64,000 nt of DNA from Kitasatospora sp. GAS204B (GCF_029892155.1 NZ_JARZAG010000001.1:248001-312000), one strand, 5' to 3'; positions 20,394 through 29,130 are shown, counted from the stretch's first letter. Program-made: numbers and translations. Notes: a model not told the origin generated them from the letters alone.

Positions 20394-21287
20394 ATGGGTG
20401 ACGTGACCGTACCGAACAGTTCCCCGGACTCTCCGTCGTCGGACTCCCCGTCGCCGTGGGCCCCGCCGGCGGATGGCGAAGCGCTGCCGGACCCGCACCC
20501 GTCGCCCGCCGCCCGCTGGGCCCGGCTGTCGCCCGAGCTCCGGGTCGGCGCCCCGATCTTCGGCGCCTGCCTGGTCCTCGGCGTGCTGATGGCGGCGATG
20601 TGGTACTGGCTGGCGCCGGAGGTGCCGCTGGTGGTGCACGGTCAGAGCGTGCTGTACGTGGACCCGGAGGGCGAGCAGCGGGCCGGTGCGGACGGCACCT
20701 TCGTACTGCTCGGCCTCGGCTTCGGGCTGGTCACGGCGCTGGCCGCGTTCCTCTACACCCGCCGGCGCGGCGGCGGCATCGTGGTGGCCGCCGGGCTCAC
20801 GGCCGGCGGGCTGGTCGGATCGCTGATCGCCATGTGGCTCGGCATCGCGCTCGGCCCGACCAGCGACATCGTCGCCCACGCCAAGCAGGTCGGTGACGGG
20901 CACACCTTCAGCGAGGCGCTCGACCTGGGCGCCAAGGGCGCGCTGCTGGCCTGGCCGATGGCCGCCCTGGTGGTGCTGCTCGCGCTGACGGCCGCCTTCG
21001 GCAAGCGTGAGCAGGACCCGCCGCCGTACTGGGCCGGGCCGACGGTGCCGTCGGCGGGTGGTCCGGTGGACGAGCTGGCGCCGCCGGCTCCCGCTGCTGA
21101 CGTGCCGTCAGCTCCGTCCGACCCGGCCACCGCGCCCGGCTCGGACGCGGCCGGCGCCCCGGTGGTCCCGCCGCCGTCCTCCCGGGGCGGCTCCGCAAGC
21201 CCGGCCAAGTCCAGCCCGGCCAGCTCCAGCCCGGCCGGCTCAGGCTCGGCTGATCAGGGCGCTGACAGCGCCCGTCAGACGCAGTAG
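20394..21287 (+). CDS. Four-helix membrane protein with disordered tails (DUF2567-like)
   Basis: 297 residues. A Ser/Pro-rich N-terminus (1-45) precedes four membrane segments (about 53-75, 104-122, 127-150, 180-200); VVHGQSVLYVDPEGEQ lies in the first outside loop. This layout resembles actinobacterial DUF2567 proteins, an assignment made from memory. The last 90 residues are low-complexity Pro/Ser/Ala. Its last 48 nt overlap the convergent ybaK gene. Function unknown. It may be co-transcribed with the ABC pair 27 nt upstream. Confidence 0.75.
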   Translation: MGDVTVPNSSPDSPSSDSPSPWAPPADGEALPDPHPSPAARWARLSPELRVGAPIFGACLVLGVLMAAMWYWLAPEVPLVVHGQSVLYVDPEGEQRAGADGTFVLLGLGFGLVTALAAFLYTRRRGGGIVVAAGLTAGGLVGSLIAMWLGIALGPTSDIVAHAKQVGDGHTFSEALDLGAKGALLAWPMAALVVLLALTAAFGKREQDPPPYWAGPTVPSAGGPVDELAPPAPAADVPSAPSDPATAPGSDAAGAPVVPPPSSRGGSASPAKSSPASSSPAGSGSADQGADSARQTQ

Positions 21288-21740
21288 GTCGGCGGGCGCC
21301 AGCTCCACCTCCAGGCCGCGCCGGCCCGCCGAGACGTAGATCGTCGGGTGGGCCAGCGCGCCGGTGTCCAGCACGGTGGGCAGCGCCTTGCGCTGCCCGA
21401 GCGGCGAGATCCCGCCGCGCACGTACCCGCTGCTGCGCTCGGCTGCCGCCGGGTCGGCCATCGCGGCCCGCTTGCCGCCCATGGCCGCCGCCAGCGCCTT
21501 CAGGTCCAACTGCCCGGCCACCGGCACCACGCCCACCGTGAGCGCGCCGTCCACCTCGGCGACCAGCGTCTTGAACACCCGGCTCGGGTCCACCCCGAGG
21601 GCCGCGGCCGCCTCGCCGCCGTAGGAGGCGGCGGCCGGGTCGTGCTGGTAGGCGTGCACGGTGAACGGGACGCCCGCCGACTCCAGGGCCACCGTGGCAG
21701 GGGTGCCCTTGCCGCCGTTGCTGCCGCTCTTCTTCGCCAT
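21240..21740 (-). CDS. ybaK: Cys-tRNA(Pro) deacylase, YbaK/EbsC family
   Basis: 166 residues. Hydrolyses mischarged Cys-tRNA-Pro. Family segments are visible: FTVHAYQHDP, DPSRVFKTLVAEVDG with the catalytic Lys region, GYVRGGISPLGQRKALPTVLD. The length matches the single-domain YbaK group rather than the ProX/ProRS-INS proteins. ATG 21740 follows GGGAG. The 3' end overlaps the convergent membrane-protein gene by 48 nt. Confidence 0.9.
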   Translation of the reverse strand: MAKKSGSNGGKGTPATVALESAGVPFTVHAYQHDPAAASYGGEAAAALGVDPSRVFKTLVAEVDGALTVGVVPVAGQLDLKALAAAMGGKRAAMADPAAAERSSGYVRGGISPLGQRKALPTVLDTGALAHPTIYVSAGRRGLEVELAPADLLRLTGAVSALISRA

Positions 21741-21756
21741 CCGTCGGTGACTCCCG

Positions 21757-21780
21757 TCGGTTCGGTTCGGTTCGGTTCGG
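21757..21780. repeat. TTCGG pentanucleotide tandem repeat
   Basis: About 4.8 copies of TTCGG lie just upstream of ybaK, between it and the LON-domain gene; related GGTTCGGG words continue to 21800. Such a tract could vary in copy number. Confidence 0.7.
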
Positions 21781-21804
21781 GCTGGGCCCGGTTCGGGCCT
21801 CGGT

Positions 21805-22533
21805 TCAGTTCGGGCTGAACGCCTGCCGGGTCAGCTCCGCCGCCGGCACCGAGGGCAGCCAGGCCAGCAGCGCGGCCTCGCGGCGCAGCAGCTCCAGCTC
21901 GGTGCTCAGCCGGGTCGCGGTGTCCGGGCAGGCCAGCAGCCGCTGCTTGACGGGGACCTCCAGCACGGACGCGGCCGCCACCAGGTAGGAGAGCACCTGC
22001 GGGTCGTCCGGCAGCTCCTGCTCACCGCTCAGGCTCGCCTGCCGGGCCCCGGCCAGCCGCTTCTGGTACACCCGGAAGGCCCGCTCGACCCCGCCCGCCA
22101 GGGCGCCCGCCCCGTTGCCCAGCCGTTCCTCGATCAGCTCGCACTGCCCGACCAGGTACGGGCCGCCGGTGTCCACCTCGCGCAGCCGGAACCGGGTGGT
22201 CCCGGTGATCAGCAGCTCGTACCGTCCGTCCGCCTGCGGTGTCACCGAGGCCACGTCGGCCACGCAGCCGATCTGGTGCAGTGCCTCCAGCGGGTCGCCG
22301 CTCGCCGTGCCGAGCCCGCCCAGCGGTCCGGCCGGTTCGTCGCTCTCGGTCACCGGCGTCATCTCGCGCCCGTCCTTGATCGCCAGCACTCCGAACCGCC
22401 GCGGCTGGTCCTCGGGACCGGCCAGCAGATCGGCCACCAGCTGGCGGTAGCGGTCCTCGAACACGTGCAGCGGGAGCACCAGCCCGGGGTAGAGCACGGC
22501 GTTGAGCGGGAAGATCGGCAGCCGTTCTGTCAC
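21805..22533 (-). CDS. LON substrate-binding (N-terminal) domain protein
   Basis: 242 residues from GTG 22533 (MTERLPIFPLNAVLYPG). It consists only of the LON N-terminal domain: LPLHVFEDRYRQLVADLL, FGVLAIKDGREM, ELLITGTTRFRLREV. It lacks the ATPase and protease domains of Lon. Function unknown; probably binds unfolded protein or a partner. A longer reading from GTG 22557 is possible but the conserved start favours 22533. It is 64 nt upstream of ybaK on the same strand. Confidence 0.87.
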   Translation of the reverse strand: MTERLPIFPLNAVLYPGLVLPLHVFEDRYRQLVADLLAGPEDQPRRFGVLAIKDGREMTPVTESDEPAGPLGGLGTASGDPLEALHQIGCVADVASVTPQADGRYELLITGTTRFRLREVDTGGPYLVGQCELIEERLGNGAGALAGGVERAFRVYQKRLAGARQASLSGEQELPDDPQVLSYLVAAASVLEVPVKQRLLACPDTATRLSTELELLRREAALLAWLPSVPAAELTRQAFSPN

Positions 22534-22899
22534 GGCGCACAGCGTATCCGCCCGCACTGTCAGCCTGACGCCGGGAGTGATCCCGGGGCCGGTCCGCGCC
22601 CCGGATCAGGTGCGGAGCGGTGCGCGGCCCCCGGCCGGCGGGGCGTCCCGGCGCGCCTGCCGGACCGTCGTTCGCCAGCACGGTGAAGTCCGAGGTCTTC
22701 GCTGTCATGGCCGAGATCCGGGTACGGCCGGGCGGCACCGGTGGCGGACGCGTGCCGCCGGGTTCGCCGAGGCCGACTCGTGCTGGCACCACCTGCGGTC
22801 GGGGTGCTGCCACGCTGTCGTGCGGGTGCGCGGGCGCGGGAGTCTGCTGCCACCGGCGGGGACCGCTCGCAAACGCTTACCAGCAAGGGGAGTTACGCC
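22534..22899. other. Intergenic interval, no gene seen
   Basis: 366 nt of GC-rich sequence between divergent genes. It must hold both promoters, but I can pick neither with confidence. GTCAG-C-CTGAC at 22559-22569 is the only clear palindrome. Confidence 0.5.
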
Positions 22900-24279
22900 A
22901 TGCACAGCACCAGCCAGTCCGCCCGGGGGAGCGCTACCGGGTCTGCCGTCGCTGCCGTACCCGCCGGTCGTACGGGGCGGCCACGGTTGCTGCTCGCCTC
23001 GGCCCTGCTGGCCGCCGTCGGTGTGGTCGCGTCGGCCGGGCTCGCTGCCGCCGGGCCGGTCGCCGACGCCTCGGCTGCCGCTCCAGCGGCTGCCCCCCGG
23101 CAAGGTGCCCGGGCGGTGCTGCCGGCGCCCACCGGGTCGCACCAGGTCGGCACCGTCTCGCTCCATCTGGTCGACGACTCCCGCGCCGACCCGTGGGTCG
23201 CCGCCCAGCCCTTCCGCGAGCTGATGGTCACCATCCGCTACCCCGCCCGGGACACCGCTCGCCACCCGCTCGCCCCGCAGCTGCCGCCCGGCGTGGCGGC
23301 CGCCTTCCCCGCGCAGTACCTGAACGCGGACGGCATCCCGCTCGACCAGGTCGACTGGGCGGCCACCCGCAGCTACGCCCACCAGGACGCGCCGGTGGAC
23401 CGGCGCGGCGGTCCGCTCCCGGTGGTGCTCTACTCGCCCGGGGCCGGCGACCCCGCCGCGCTGAACAGCACGCTGGCCGACGACCTCGCCTCCCGCGGCT
23501 ACCTCGTGGTGACCATCGACCACACCTACGAGGCGCCGGCGGTGGAGTTCCCCGGCGGCCGCGTCGTCACCGGCGTGCTGGCCCAGCAGGCCGCCGGTGT
23601 CGGGAACGACCCCGCCAAGCTCGCCGCCCTGCTGCGCAAGCTGGTCGCGGTCCGGGTGGCCGACACCCGCTTCGTGCTCGACCAGCTGGACGCGCTGGCC
23701 GCCGGGCACAACCCGGACGTCGAGCGGCGGCAGCTGCCCTGTGGCCTCGCGGGCGCCCTCGATCCCCACCGGATCGGCATGTTCGGCCAGTCCGGCGGCG
23801 GCTTCACCGCGGCCCAGGCGATGCACGACGACCCGCGGATCAAGGCCGCCGCCGACCTGGACGGCGTCCTCGGCTACGTCGGGGACGACACCGATCCCGC
23901 CAATCCCGGCACGGCCGCCACCGACGGGCTGGACCGTCCGATGCTGCTGATGGGCAGTCAGGGCGACGACCACCACACCAACCCGTCCTGGGGCGCCCTG
24001 TGGCAGCACAGCACCGGCTGGCACCGGGACTTGACGCTCAACGGTGCCACCGAGACGACCTACACCGACAAGGAATCGATGCTGCCGCAGCTCGCGCGGC
24101 AGCTGAACCTGCCGCCGGCCACTGTCACCGGCACCCTCGGGACGATCGCACCCCAGCGTGCCGTGGCCGCTCAACGGGCCTATCTCGGCGCGTTCTTCGA
24201 CCGCTGGCTGCGTGGCCAGGACGACCACCTGCTCGACCAGCCCTCGGCCGCCTACCCTGACGTCCGGTTCGTGCGGTAG
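22900..24279 (+). CDS. Secreted alpha/beta hydrolase, PAF-acetylhydrolase-like
   Basis: 459 residues from ATG 22900 after AAGGGGAG. A signal sequence spans about residues 27-55 (RPRLLLASALLAAVGVVASAG). The mature part has the nucleophile motif GQSGGG with Ser298, the preceding YLVVTIDHTYEAP strand, Asp in DLDGV and His in DDHHTNPSW, as in bacterial type II platelet-activating-factor acetylhydrolase/lipase proteins. It probably hydrolyses short-chain esters outside the cell. A GTG at 22741 extends the frame but has neither a ribosome site nor a better signal sequence. Confidence 0.86.
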   Translation: MHSTSQSARGSATGSAVAAVPAGRTGRPRLLLASALLAAVGVVASAGLAAAGPVADASAAAPAAAPRQGARAVLPAPTGSHQVGTVSLHLVDDSRADPWVAAQPFRELMVTIRYPARDTARHPLAPQLPPGVAAAFPAQYLNADGIPLDQVDWAATRSYAHQDAPVDRRGGPLPVVLYSPGAGDPAALNSTLADDLASRGYLVVTIDHTYEAPAVEFPGGRVVTGVLAQQAAGVGNDPAKLAALLRKLVAVRVADTRFVLDQLDALAAGHNPDVERRQLPCGLAGALDPHRIGMFGQSGGGFTAAQAMHDDPRIKAAADLDGVLGYVGDDTDPANPGTAATDGLDRPMLLMGSQGDDHHTNPSWGALWQHSTGWHRDLTLNGATETTYTDKESMLPQLARQLNLPPATVTGTLGTIAPQRAVAAQRAYLGAFFDRWLRGQDDHLLDQPSAAYPDVRFVR

Positions 24280-24334
24280 GTGGAGTTAGCTGGGGCCCAC
24301 CCGTCCCGACCCCCAGCGAAAGGCGTACCCCGCC

Positions 24335-25219
24335 GTGGCCACCGTGCTCATCCCGCTCCCGACCCGGGACTTCGACCCCTCCGAGGTGGCCGTCCCCTGG
24401 CAGATCCTGACCGGGTCGGGCCACCGGGTGCTGTTCGCCACCCCGGACGGCCGCCCCGCGAGCGCCGACGAGCTGATGGTCACCGGTCGCGGCCTCGATC
24501 TCTGGAGCCGGGTGCCGGGGCTGGAACGCCTGGTCCTGGTGGGCCGGGTGCTGCGGGCCGGCCAGGACGCGCTGACGGCGTACCGGGCACTGGAGCGGGA
24601 CCCGGCCTTCCGGGCGCCGCTGAGCTGGGAGCAGGCCGGCCTCGACGCGGCGGACGGGGCGGCCGGGATCGACGGGCTGCTGCTGCCGGGCGGCCACCGA
24701 GCCCGCGGCATGCGCGCCTACCTGGAGAGCGAGATCCTCCAGCACCTGGTGGTCGACGCCTTCCGACGCGAACTGCCGGTCGCCGCGATCTGCCACGGCG
24801 TCCTGCTCGCCGCCCGCAGCATCGACCCCGCCACCGGGCGCTCGGTGCTGCACGGCCGTCGCACCACCGCCCTGACCTGGAGCCTGGAGCGCCGCGCCTG
24901 GTCGGTGGCCCGCCGCACCCGCTTCTGGGACCCGGACTACTACCGGACGTACCGCGAGGAGCCCGGCGAGCCCGACGGCTACATGTCCGTCCAGCAGGAG
25001 GTGACCAGGGCGCTGGCCACCCCCGCCGACTTCCTCGACGTGCCACCCGGCACCCCGCACGCCGGGCTGAAGTCCGACGGTCGCCACCGGGACAGCGCGG
25101 CTGACGACCGTCCGTCCTTCGTGGTGCGCGACGGCCACTACGTCTCCGCCCGCTGGCCGGGCGACGTGCACGCCTTCGCGACGGCGTTCGCGGCGTTGCT
25201 GGCGACGGGCGGGGCCTAG
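24335..25219 (+). CDS. DJ-1/PfpI-family protein (class I amidotransferase-like)
   Basis: 294 residues, GTG start. The nucleophile elbow AAICHGVLLAAR carries the family Cys; LLLPGGHRARGMR precedes it and DGHYVSARWPGDVHAFA follows with a candidate His. The family includes glyoxalases/deglycases and chaperones; with 294 residues this is longer than DJ-1. Its stop overlaps the stop of the convergent MerR gene by 4 nt. Confidence 0.85.
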   Translation: MATVLIPLPTRDFDPSEVAVPWQILTGSGHRVLFATPDGRPASADELMVTGRGLDLWSRVPGLERLVLVGRVLRAGQDALTAYRALERDPAFRAPLSWEQAGLDAADGAAGIDGLLLPGGHRARGMRAYLESEILQHLVVDAFRRELPVAAICHGVLLAARSIDPATGRSVLHGRRTTALTWSLERRAWSVARRTRFWDPDYYRTYREEPGEPDGYMSVQQEVTRALATPADFLDVPPGTPHAGLKSDGRHRDSAADDRPSFVVRDGHYVSARWPGDVHAFATAFAALLATGGA

Positions 25220-26175
25220 TTCGGGATGCCCGACCAGCACTCCTGCACCCGGGCGCGCAGGGCCGGGATGAACCAGTCGAGTGCGGGCGCCAGGCTGTCC
25301 GGGGCGGGCCAGCCGTTGATCACCGCGAGCAGCTGGAGGTACTGCTCCCACCGTCGGTCGTTCGCGGCCTCCAGCCTGGCCAACAGTCGTTCCCGGAGCC
25401 CGACATCGTCGGGGTGGCCGAGGACGTGCGCGTAGTGGGCCACGACCGCCGCGACCACCGGATCGGCCTGCGCCGACTGCGGGTCGGTGCCGGCCGCCAA
25501 CGCAGGGCCGGCCAGGTCGCGGACCACTGAGGCGGGATCGCGACGCGGGCCCACGGCGCCGTCCCGGGCGCGGTCGGCCGCGTGGTGCCCGGCGATGCGC
25601 CGCACGGCGGCGCGAAAGTGCGGGTCCTGGGCGAGCTCGGCCAGTTCCACCCAGGCCGCGACCTGGTCGGTCTCGGGGTGGTCGGGCAGTTCGGGAGTCA
25701 TCGTCCGGCTGATCCCGGCGAATTCGGGAGCGGCGTCCAGGTCGCCGAAGACGGCGTCGAGGAACTCGCCGATCAGACGCCGACGTTCGTCCGCCGAGAG
25801 CTTGGCCAGCTTGTGCATGAGATCCATCTCCTCCGGGGTCGACCCGCGTTCGGCCACCGCCGTGAGCACCGCGTGCCGCAGGCGCAGCGTGCGGATCTGC
25901 ACCGCGAGTGCCTCGGCGTGCGCGGCGGCGACCTCGGGGAGCGAGAGCTCACGATCCAGCACCTTGCGGATCGTGGGCAGGTCGAGGCCGAGGTCGCGCA
26001 GGGTCCGTACGAGGTCCAGGCGTGCGACGGCGTCGGTGTCGTAGCGCCGGTAGCCGGCCGGGCTGCGGTCGGTCGGTGGCACGATGCCACGGTTCGCGTA
26101 GAACCTGATGGCCTTGACCGTCAGTCCGGTCCGTTGGGCCAGATCGCCGATCGAGTAGAGCGTGTCGCCGTCCAT
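25216..26175 (-). CDS. MerR-family transcriptional regulator
   Basis: 319 residues. N-terminal MerR helix-turn-helix YSIGDLAQRTGLTVKAIRFY (7-26) with the wing RYDTDAVARL, then a long coiled-coil dimer helix. The 200-residue C-terminal half is a helical domain without recognisable ligand motif. A 23-bp palindrome 14 nt before the ATG is the probable autoregulatory operator. Convergent with the PfpI-like gene. Confidence 0.9.
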   Translation of the reverse strand: MDGDTLYSIGDLAQRTGLTVKAIRFYANRGIVPPTDRSPAGYRRYDTDAVARLDLVRTLRDLGLDLPTIRKVLDRELSLPEVAAAHAEALAVQIRTLRLRHAVLTAVAERGSTPEEMDLMHKLAKLSADERRRLIGEFLDAVFGDLDAAPEFAGISRTMTPELPDHPETDQVAAWVELAELAQDPHFRAAVRRIAGHHAADRARDGAVGPRRDPASVVRDLAGPALAAGTDPQSAQADPVVAAVVAHYAHVLGHPDDVGLRERLLARLEAANDRRWEQYLQLLAVINGWPAPDSLAPALDWFIPALRARVQECWSGIPN

Positions 26176-26188
26176 GGGCCCAACTCTC

Positions 26189-26211
26189 GCGCCTCCCCCT
26201 GGGGGAGACGC
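26189..26211. promoter_or_regulatory. MerR-type operator palindrome
   Basis: GCG-N-CTCCCCC-T-GGGGGAG-N-CGC: arms of 7 bp plus an outer 3-bp GCG/CGC match around one centre base. It lies directly in front of the MerR gene, the usual place for MerR control of its own promoter. Confidence 0.6.
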
Positions 26212-26229
26212 AAGCGCCGGGCCGCGCGC

Positions 26230-26862
26230 TCAGCGGGCGGTGTGCGGGCGGCAGCGCTTGCGCCACTCGAAGGGGAGGATCGAGACGCGCGAGGTGACCG
26301 AGCCGTTCCACTTCGTCGCCACGCCGTGGCGGGCGAGCGTCTCGCAGGCCTCGCGGGCTATGGCGGCACTCGCCGCGTCACGCTTCGCGTCGTCGTCCTC
26401 GTAGGCACCGAACGCCAGCAGCAACCCGCCGCCTCCGACGGCGCGTTCGAAATCCTGGCCGTGGTAGAAGACCGCCCCGCGCGGCGGGGTGCGGCGCTCG
26501 GTGGCGATCTCGTTCACCTCGCACCAGCCGTCGGACATGGTGTAGCCCGCGTTCTGCAACGCGACGATGCCGCGTGCGTTCAGCTCGGCGAAGGCCTGGT
26601 CGATGGCGTCGTTCGTGGTCGGCTCGCGCCAACTCGCCTCGCGGGCGCGCTGGTCGTCCCAGAGTCGCCTGACGTGTGCCTCCAACTCGGCGACCAGGTC
26701 GGCCAGGTCGTCGGCATCGAGCTCACCGAACTCGTCCTCCACGTCTTCCTCGACGCGGTCGAGGATGTCCTGGCGACTCTCGAAGCCGCCTCGCACCACG
26801 TCCTCCAGCCGGGCGAACAGGTGCGCGCGGGACTCGGCGGCTCGGTCGTTGTCAGTCGCCAT
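26230..26862 (-). CDS. Conserved hypothetical protein (DUF6891-like)
   Basis: 210 residues from ATG 26862, preceded by GGAGG. Acidic N-terminal half (RVEEDVEDEFGELDADDLADLVAELEAHV), then AFAELNARGIVALQNAGYTMSDGW and FYHGQDFERAVGGGGLLLAFGA. I associate this pattern with actinobacterial DUF6891 proteins of unknown function. The C-terminus ends in a basic WRKRCRPHTAR. Probably transcribed alone; upstream 26863-27086 is shared with the divergent DUF4157 gene. Confidence 0.72.
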   Translation of the reverse strand: MATDNDRAAESRAHLFARLEDVVRGGFESRQDILDRVEEDVEDEFGELDADDLADLVAELEAHVRRLWDDQRAREASWREPTTNDAIDQAFAELNARGIVALQNAGYTMSDGWCEVNEIATERRTPPRGAVFYHGQDFERAVGGGGLLLAFGAYEDDDAKRDAASAAIAREACETLARHGVATKWNGSVTSRVSILPFEWRKRCRPHTAR

Positions 26863-27086
26863 GGTTTCGCAATCCTCCAGGTCGGGGCTCGACGTGCGGT
26901 GGCCGGCCGCCCGGCCGGGCCTCGCCGCCGGCTGGACGAGGTCCTGGCCGTCGCGGGCGAAGATGCCCTCGTGGTCCCTGCGGTCTGCCCTCACAGCCGG
27001 TGCAATCTACCCCTGCGGACCTGACGTCCGCGCCCCGTTCCCGAGTATCCAGGAGGAGACGTACTCCTACGCCGGAAGGGGGCACT

Positions 27087-28412
27087 GTGCGGGACCACGC
27101 CAACACCAGGGGCACCGACAAGGAGGAGGCCGCTCCGGCGGTCCGCAAAGCCGCCCAGGGCGGGCAACTCCCGGGTCTCCAGCGCCTGCAGTCGACCGTC
27201 GGGAACTCCGCCGTCGTGCAGATGCTTCGCAAGGCCGGGCACCCCGGCGAGCCGGCGGCGGTGCAGCGCGCAGAGGTCCAGGACGTCCTGCGAACCAACG
27301 GACGGCCGCTCGACGACAGCACGCGCGCCGAGATGGAGAGCCGTCTCGACGCCGACTTCTCCGATGTCCGCATCCACGACGACAGCGCCGCGAGGGCGTC
27401 CGCGGCCGCCATCGGCGCTCGCGCCTACACCGCCGGCCAGCACGTGGTCATCGGCGAGGGCGGTGCCGACAAGCACACCCTGGCCCACGAGCTCACCCAC
27501 GTCATCCAGCAGCGCCAGGGGCCGGTGGCCGGCACCGACAACGGAGCCGGCCTCCGGGTGTCCGACCCCGCCGACCGCTTCGAGCGGGAGGCGGAGAGCA
27601 CCGCACGCCGCGTGTTGACCGGCCCGGTGCCGACGACCCGGCAGGCCGAGAACGAGGCGCGGGCGGCCGAGCAGGCCCCGGGGCAGGCGGTCCAGCGCTG
27701 GGCGAACCAGAACTCCCAGGCCCAGCAAGCCATGACGGTTTCGGCGGGCGGGCTGTTCGCGGTCGCTGCCCATACCCCCACCTCGATCTGGGTGCACGTC
27801 GGAGCGCCGGCCGCGAGCATCTCCCCGGCCCTGCGGCCGACGCGCGCGCAGCCGCAGGACTTCTTCGGTACCGGGAACTACCGGGAGTACCAGCTCGCCA
27901 GGGAGATCTTCGACGACTGCCTCCACACCGCGGAGGAGATCATGCACAACGCCGTGGGAGAACTGAAGGACGGCGCTCTGAACAGCAACATCCGCACGAC
28001 CGGCGGAACCTTGCCCTTCGGTACGTCGGACGAGTTGAACCGCGAGCGTGCGGATGCTTTCGACGGGGAGCCGGACCGCCGGGCAGCTCCGGTCGTCGGC
28101 CAGGCCTACGTCATGGTCGCCATGAACCCGGGCGAAACGGTCATGTCGCAGTACCACGCGGCGGCGGTCGTGGGGGTCGACGGCGACGACACCGTGACCA
28201 TGGAGGCATTCGCCGGCAGCGGGCAGACCGCCCCGGAGCCCGGGACGTACACCGTCGGCTCGACGTCATCGTTCCACGACTACTGGACCGGCGGTTACTA
28301 CAGCCCGCACTACCCCCAGGTCACCATGAAGACGGTCGTCATCGGAAGGCGCGGCAGGGGTCCCCGCGTGGCGGCGGGCGGGGAGCGGCCCGCCAACCCG
28401 AACGTGGCCTAG
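27087..28412 (+). CDS. eCIS-core (DUF4157) protein with putative papain-like toxin domain
   Basis: 441 residues from GTG 27087, preceded by GGAAGGGGG. Residues 60-145 match the DUF4157/eCIS-core domain: ADFSDVRIHDDSAARASAAA, GARAYTAGQHVVIG and the zincin-like HELTHVIQQ (134-142). DUF4157 proteins are commonly cargo or effectors linked to extracellular contractile injection systems. After a linker (180-255), the C-terminal domain has Cys278 (FDDCLHTAEEI), His357 (SQYHAAAVVG) and Glu373 (VTMEAFAG) in papain order, suggesting a cysteine-hydrolase or deamidase toxin. No eCIS structural genes are in the window. The TAG stop coincides with the start of an inverted-repeat element. Confidence 0.8.
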   Translation: MRDHANTRGTDKEEAAPAVRKAAQGGQLPGLQRLQSTVGNSAVVQMLRKAGHPGEPAAVQRAEVQDVLRTNGRPLDDSTRAEMESRLDADFSDVRIHDDSAARASAAAIGARAYTAGQHVVIGEGGADKHTLAHELTHVIQQRQGPVAGTDNGAGLRVSDPADRFEREAESTARRVLTGPVPTTRQAENEARAAEQAPGQAVQRWANQNSQAQQAMTVSAGGLFAVAAHTPTSIWVHVGAPAASISPALRPTRAQPQDFFGTGNYREYQLAREIFDDCLHTAEEIMHNAVGELKDGALNSNIRTTGGTLPFGTSDELNRERADAFDGEPDRRAAPVVGQAYVMVAMNPGETVMSQYHAAAVVGVDGDDTVTMEAFAGSGQTAPEPGTYTVGSTSSFHDYWTGGYYSPHYPQVTMKTVVIGRRGRGPRVAAGGERPANPNVA

Positions 28413-28576
28413 GGCCTGTACGGCGGATCTTTTCGGATGAGCCCGCGGCGTTGGGCGCCCGGCTGGGCGTGCGCCCGAGTCGTCCTCGTACTGGACGTAC
28501 TTGGGCGATTCGGGCGTGCGTCCAGCCGGGATGCCCGGCGTCGCGGGCCCGGAAAGATCCGCCGTACAGGCCCTAG
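28409..28576. mobile_element. MITE-like 168-nt inverted-repeat element
   Basis: The outer 24 nt of the two ends are perfect inverted repeats (28409-28432 and 28553-28576, starting CTAGGGCCTGTACGGC). The interior arms continue with imperfect pairing nearly to the centre, so the whole element folds into one long hairpin. Both ends carry CTAG, a typical target duplication for some IS5-type elements. It has no ORF of its own. The left CTAG supplies the stop codon of the DUF4157 gene. Confidence 0.72.
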
Positions 28577-28671
28577 CGGACACCGTGGCCCTGGTGGGCG
28601 CACTACTCCCGTCCGTCCGTACAATTCCCCAGGTTGAAGGCACGTGGCGCGCCTCACGAGGGGGAACTGAC

Positions 28672-29097
28672 ATGAACGACAGGCCGGCACAGCAGGGACT
28701 TCGCTCGCCCGCCGCCGAGGCAGGGGCCGGGCGGTTCGGACGGCGGATCGCGGTGGTCTTCGGGTTGCTCGCGCTGGGGGTCGCCGGGCTGTCCTTCGAG
28801 GCGCACGTCTACGACCAGCAGGTGACCCAGGTGCTCGCGCACTGCCACCACGTCGCGGGGGTGCCGGCGCTCGCCAGCGTGGCGAGCGCTGCGGCGCTGC
28901 TGCTGACCCTGGCGGGTGCGGCGGTCGCGGTGTGGGCGCTGGTCCGCTCCCCACGCGACGGTAGTGCCGGGGTCGGCCTCGGGACGGCGCTGTTGGCGCT
29001 GCTGCTGCTGGTCGCGGTGGTGCTGCTGCTGGTCGACGTGCTGGCGGTGCACCAGGACTTCATGCCGGGCAACTTGGCTCCGTACGCCTGCGATTGA
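28672..29097 (+). CDS. Small membrane protein, function unknown
   Basis: 141 residues from ATG 28672 with GAGGGGG upstream. Three hydrophobic segments (about 27-43, 66-90, 101-122); the C-terminus VHQDFMPGNLAPYACD and the loop around CHHV contain single Cys residues that could pair outside the membrane. It lies just upstream of the WXG100-like pair on the same strand. A link with them (for example immunity) is possible but unsupported. Confidence 0.68.
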   Translation: MNDRPAQQGLRSPAAEAGAGRFGRRIAVVFGLLALGVAGLSFEAHVYDQQVTQVLAHCHHVAGVPALASVASAAALLLTLAGAAVAVWALVRSPRDGSAGVGLGTALLALLLLVAVVLLLVDVLAVHQDFMPGNLAPYACD

Positions 29098-29124
29098 GTG
29101 CAGACCACGGGCCCGGGCACGCGC

Positions 29125-29130
29125 TAGTAT
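29125..29130 (+). promoter_or_regulatory. Possible -10 element of the WXG100-like pair
   Basis: TAGTAT fits the TAGRRT -10 pattern and is 54 nt before the ATG at 29184; no clear -35 is seen. Confidence 0.3.

Noticed and set aside
28501..28671. Longer start for the small membrane protein through the inverted-repeat element
   Set aside because: The added residues come from the MITE hairpin, while ATG 28672 has its own strong ribosome site.
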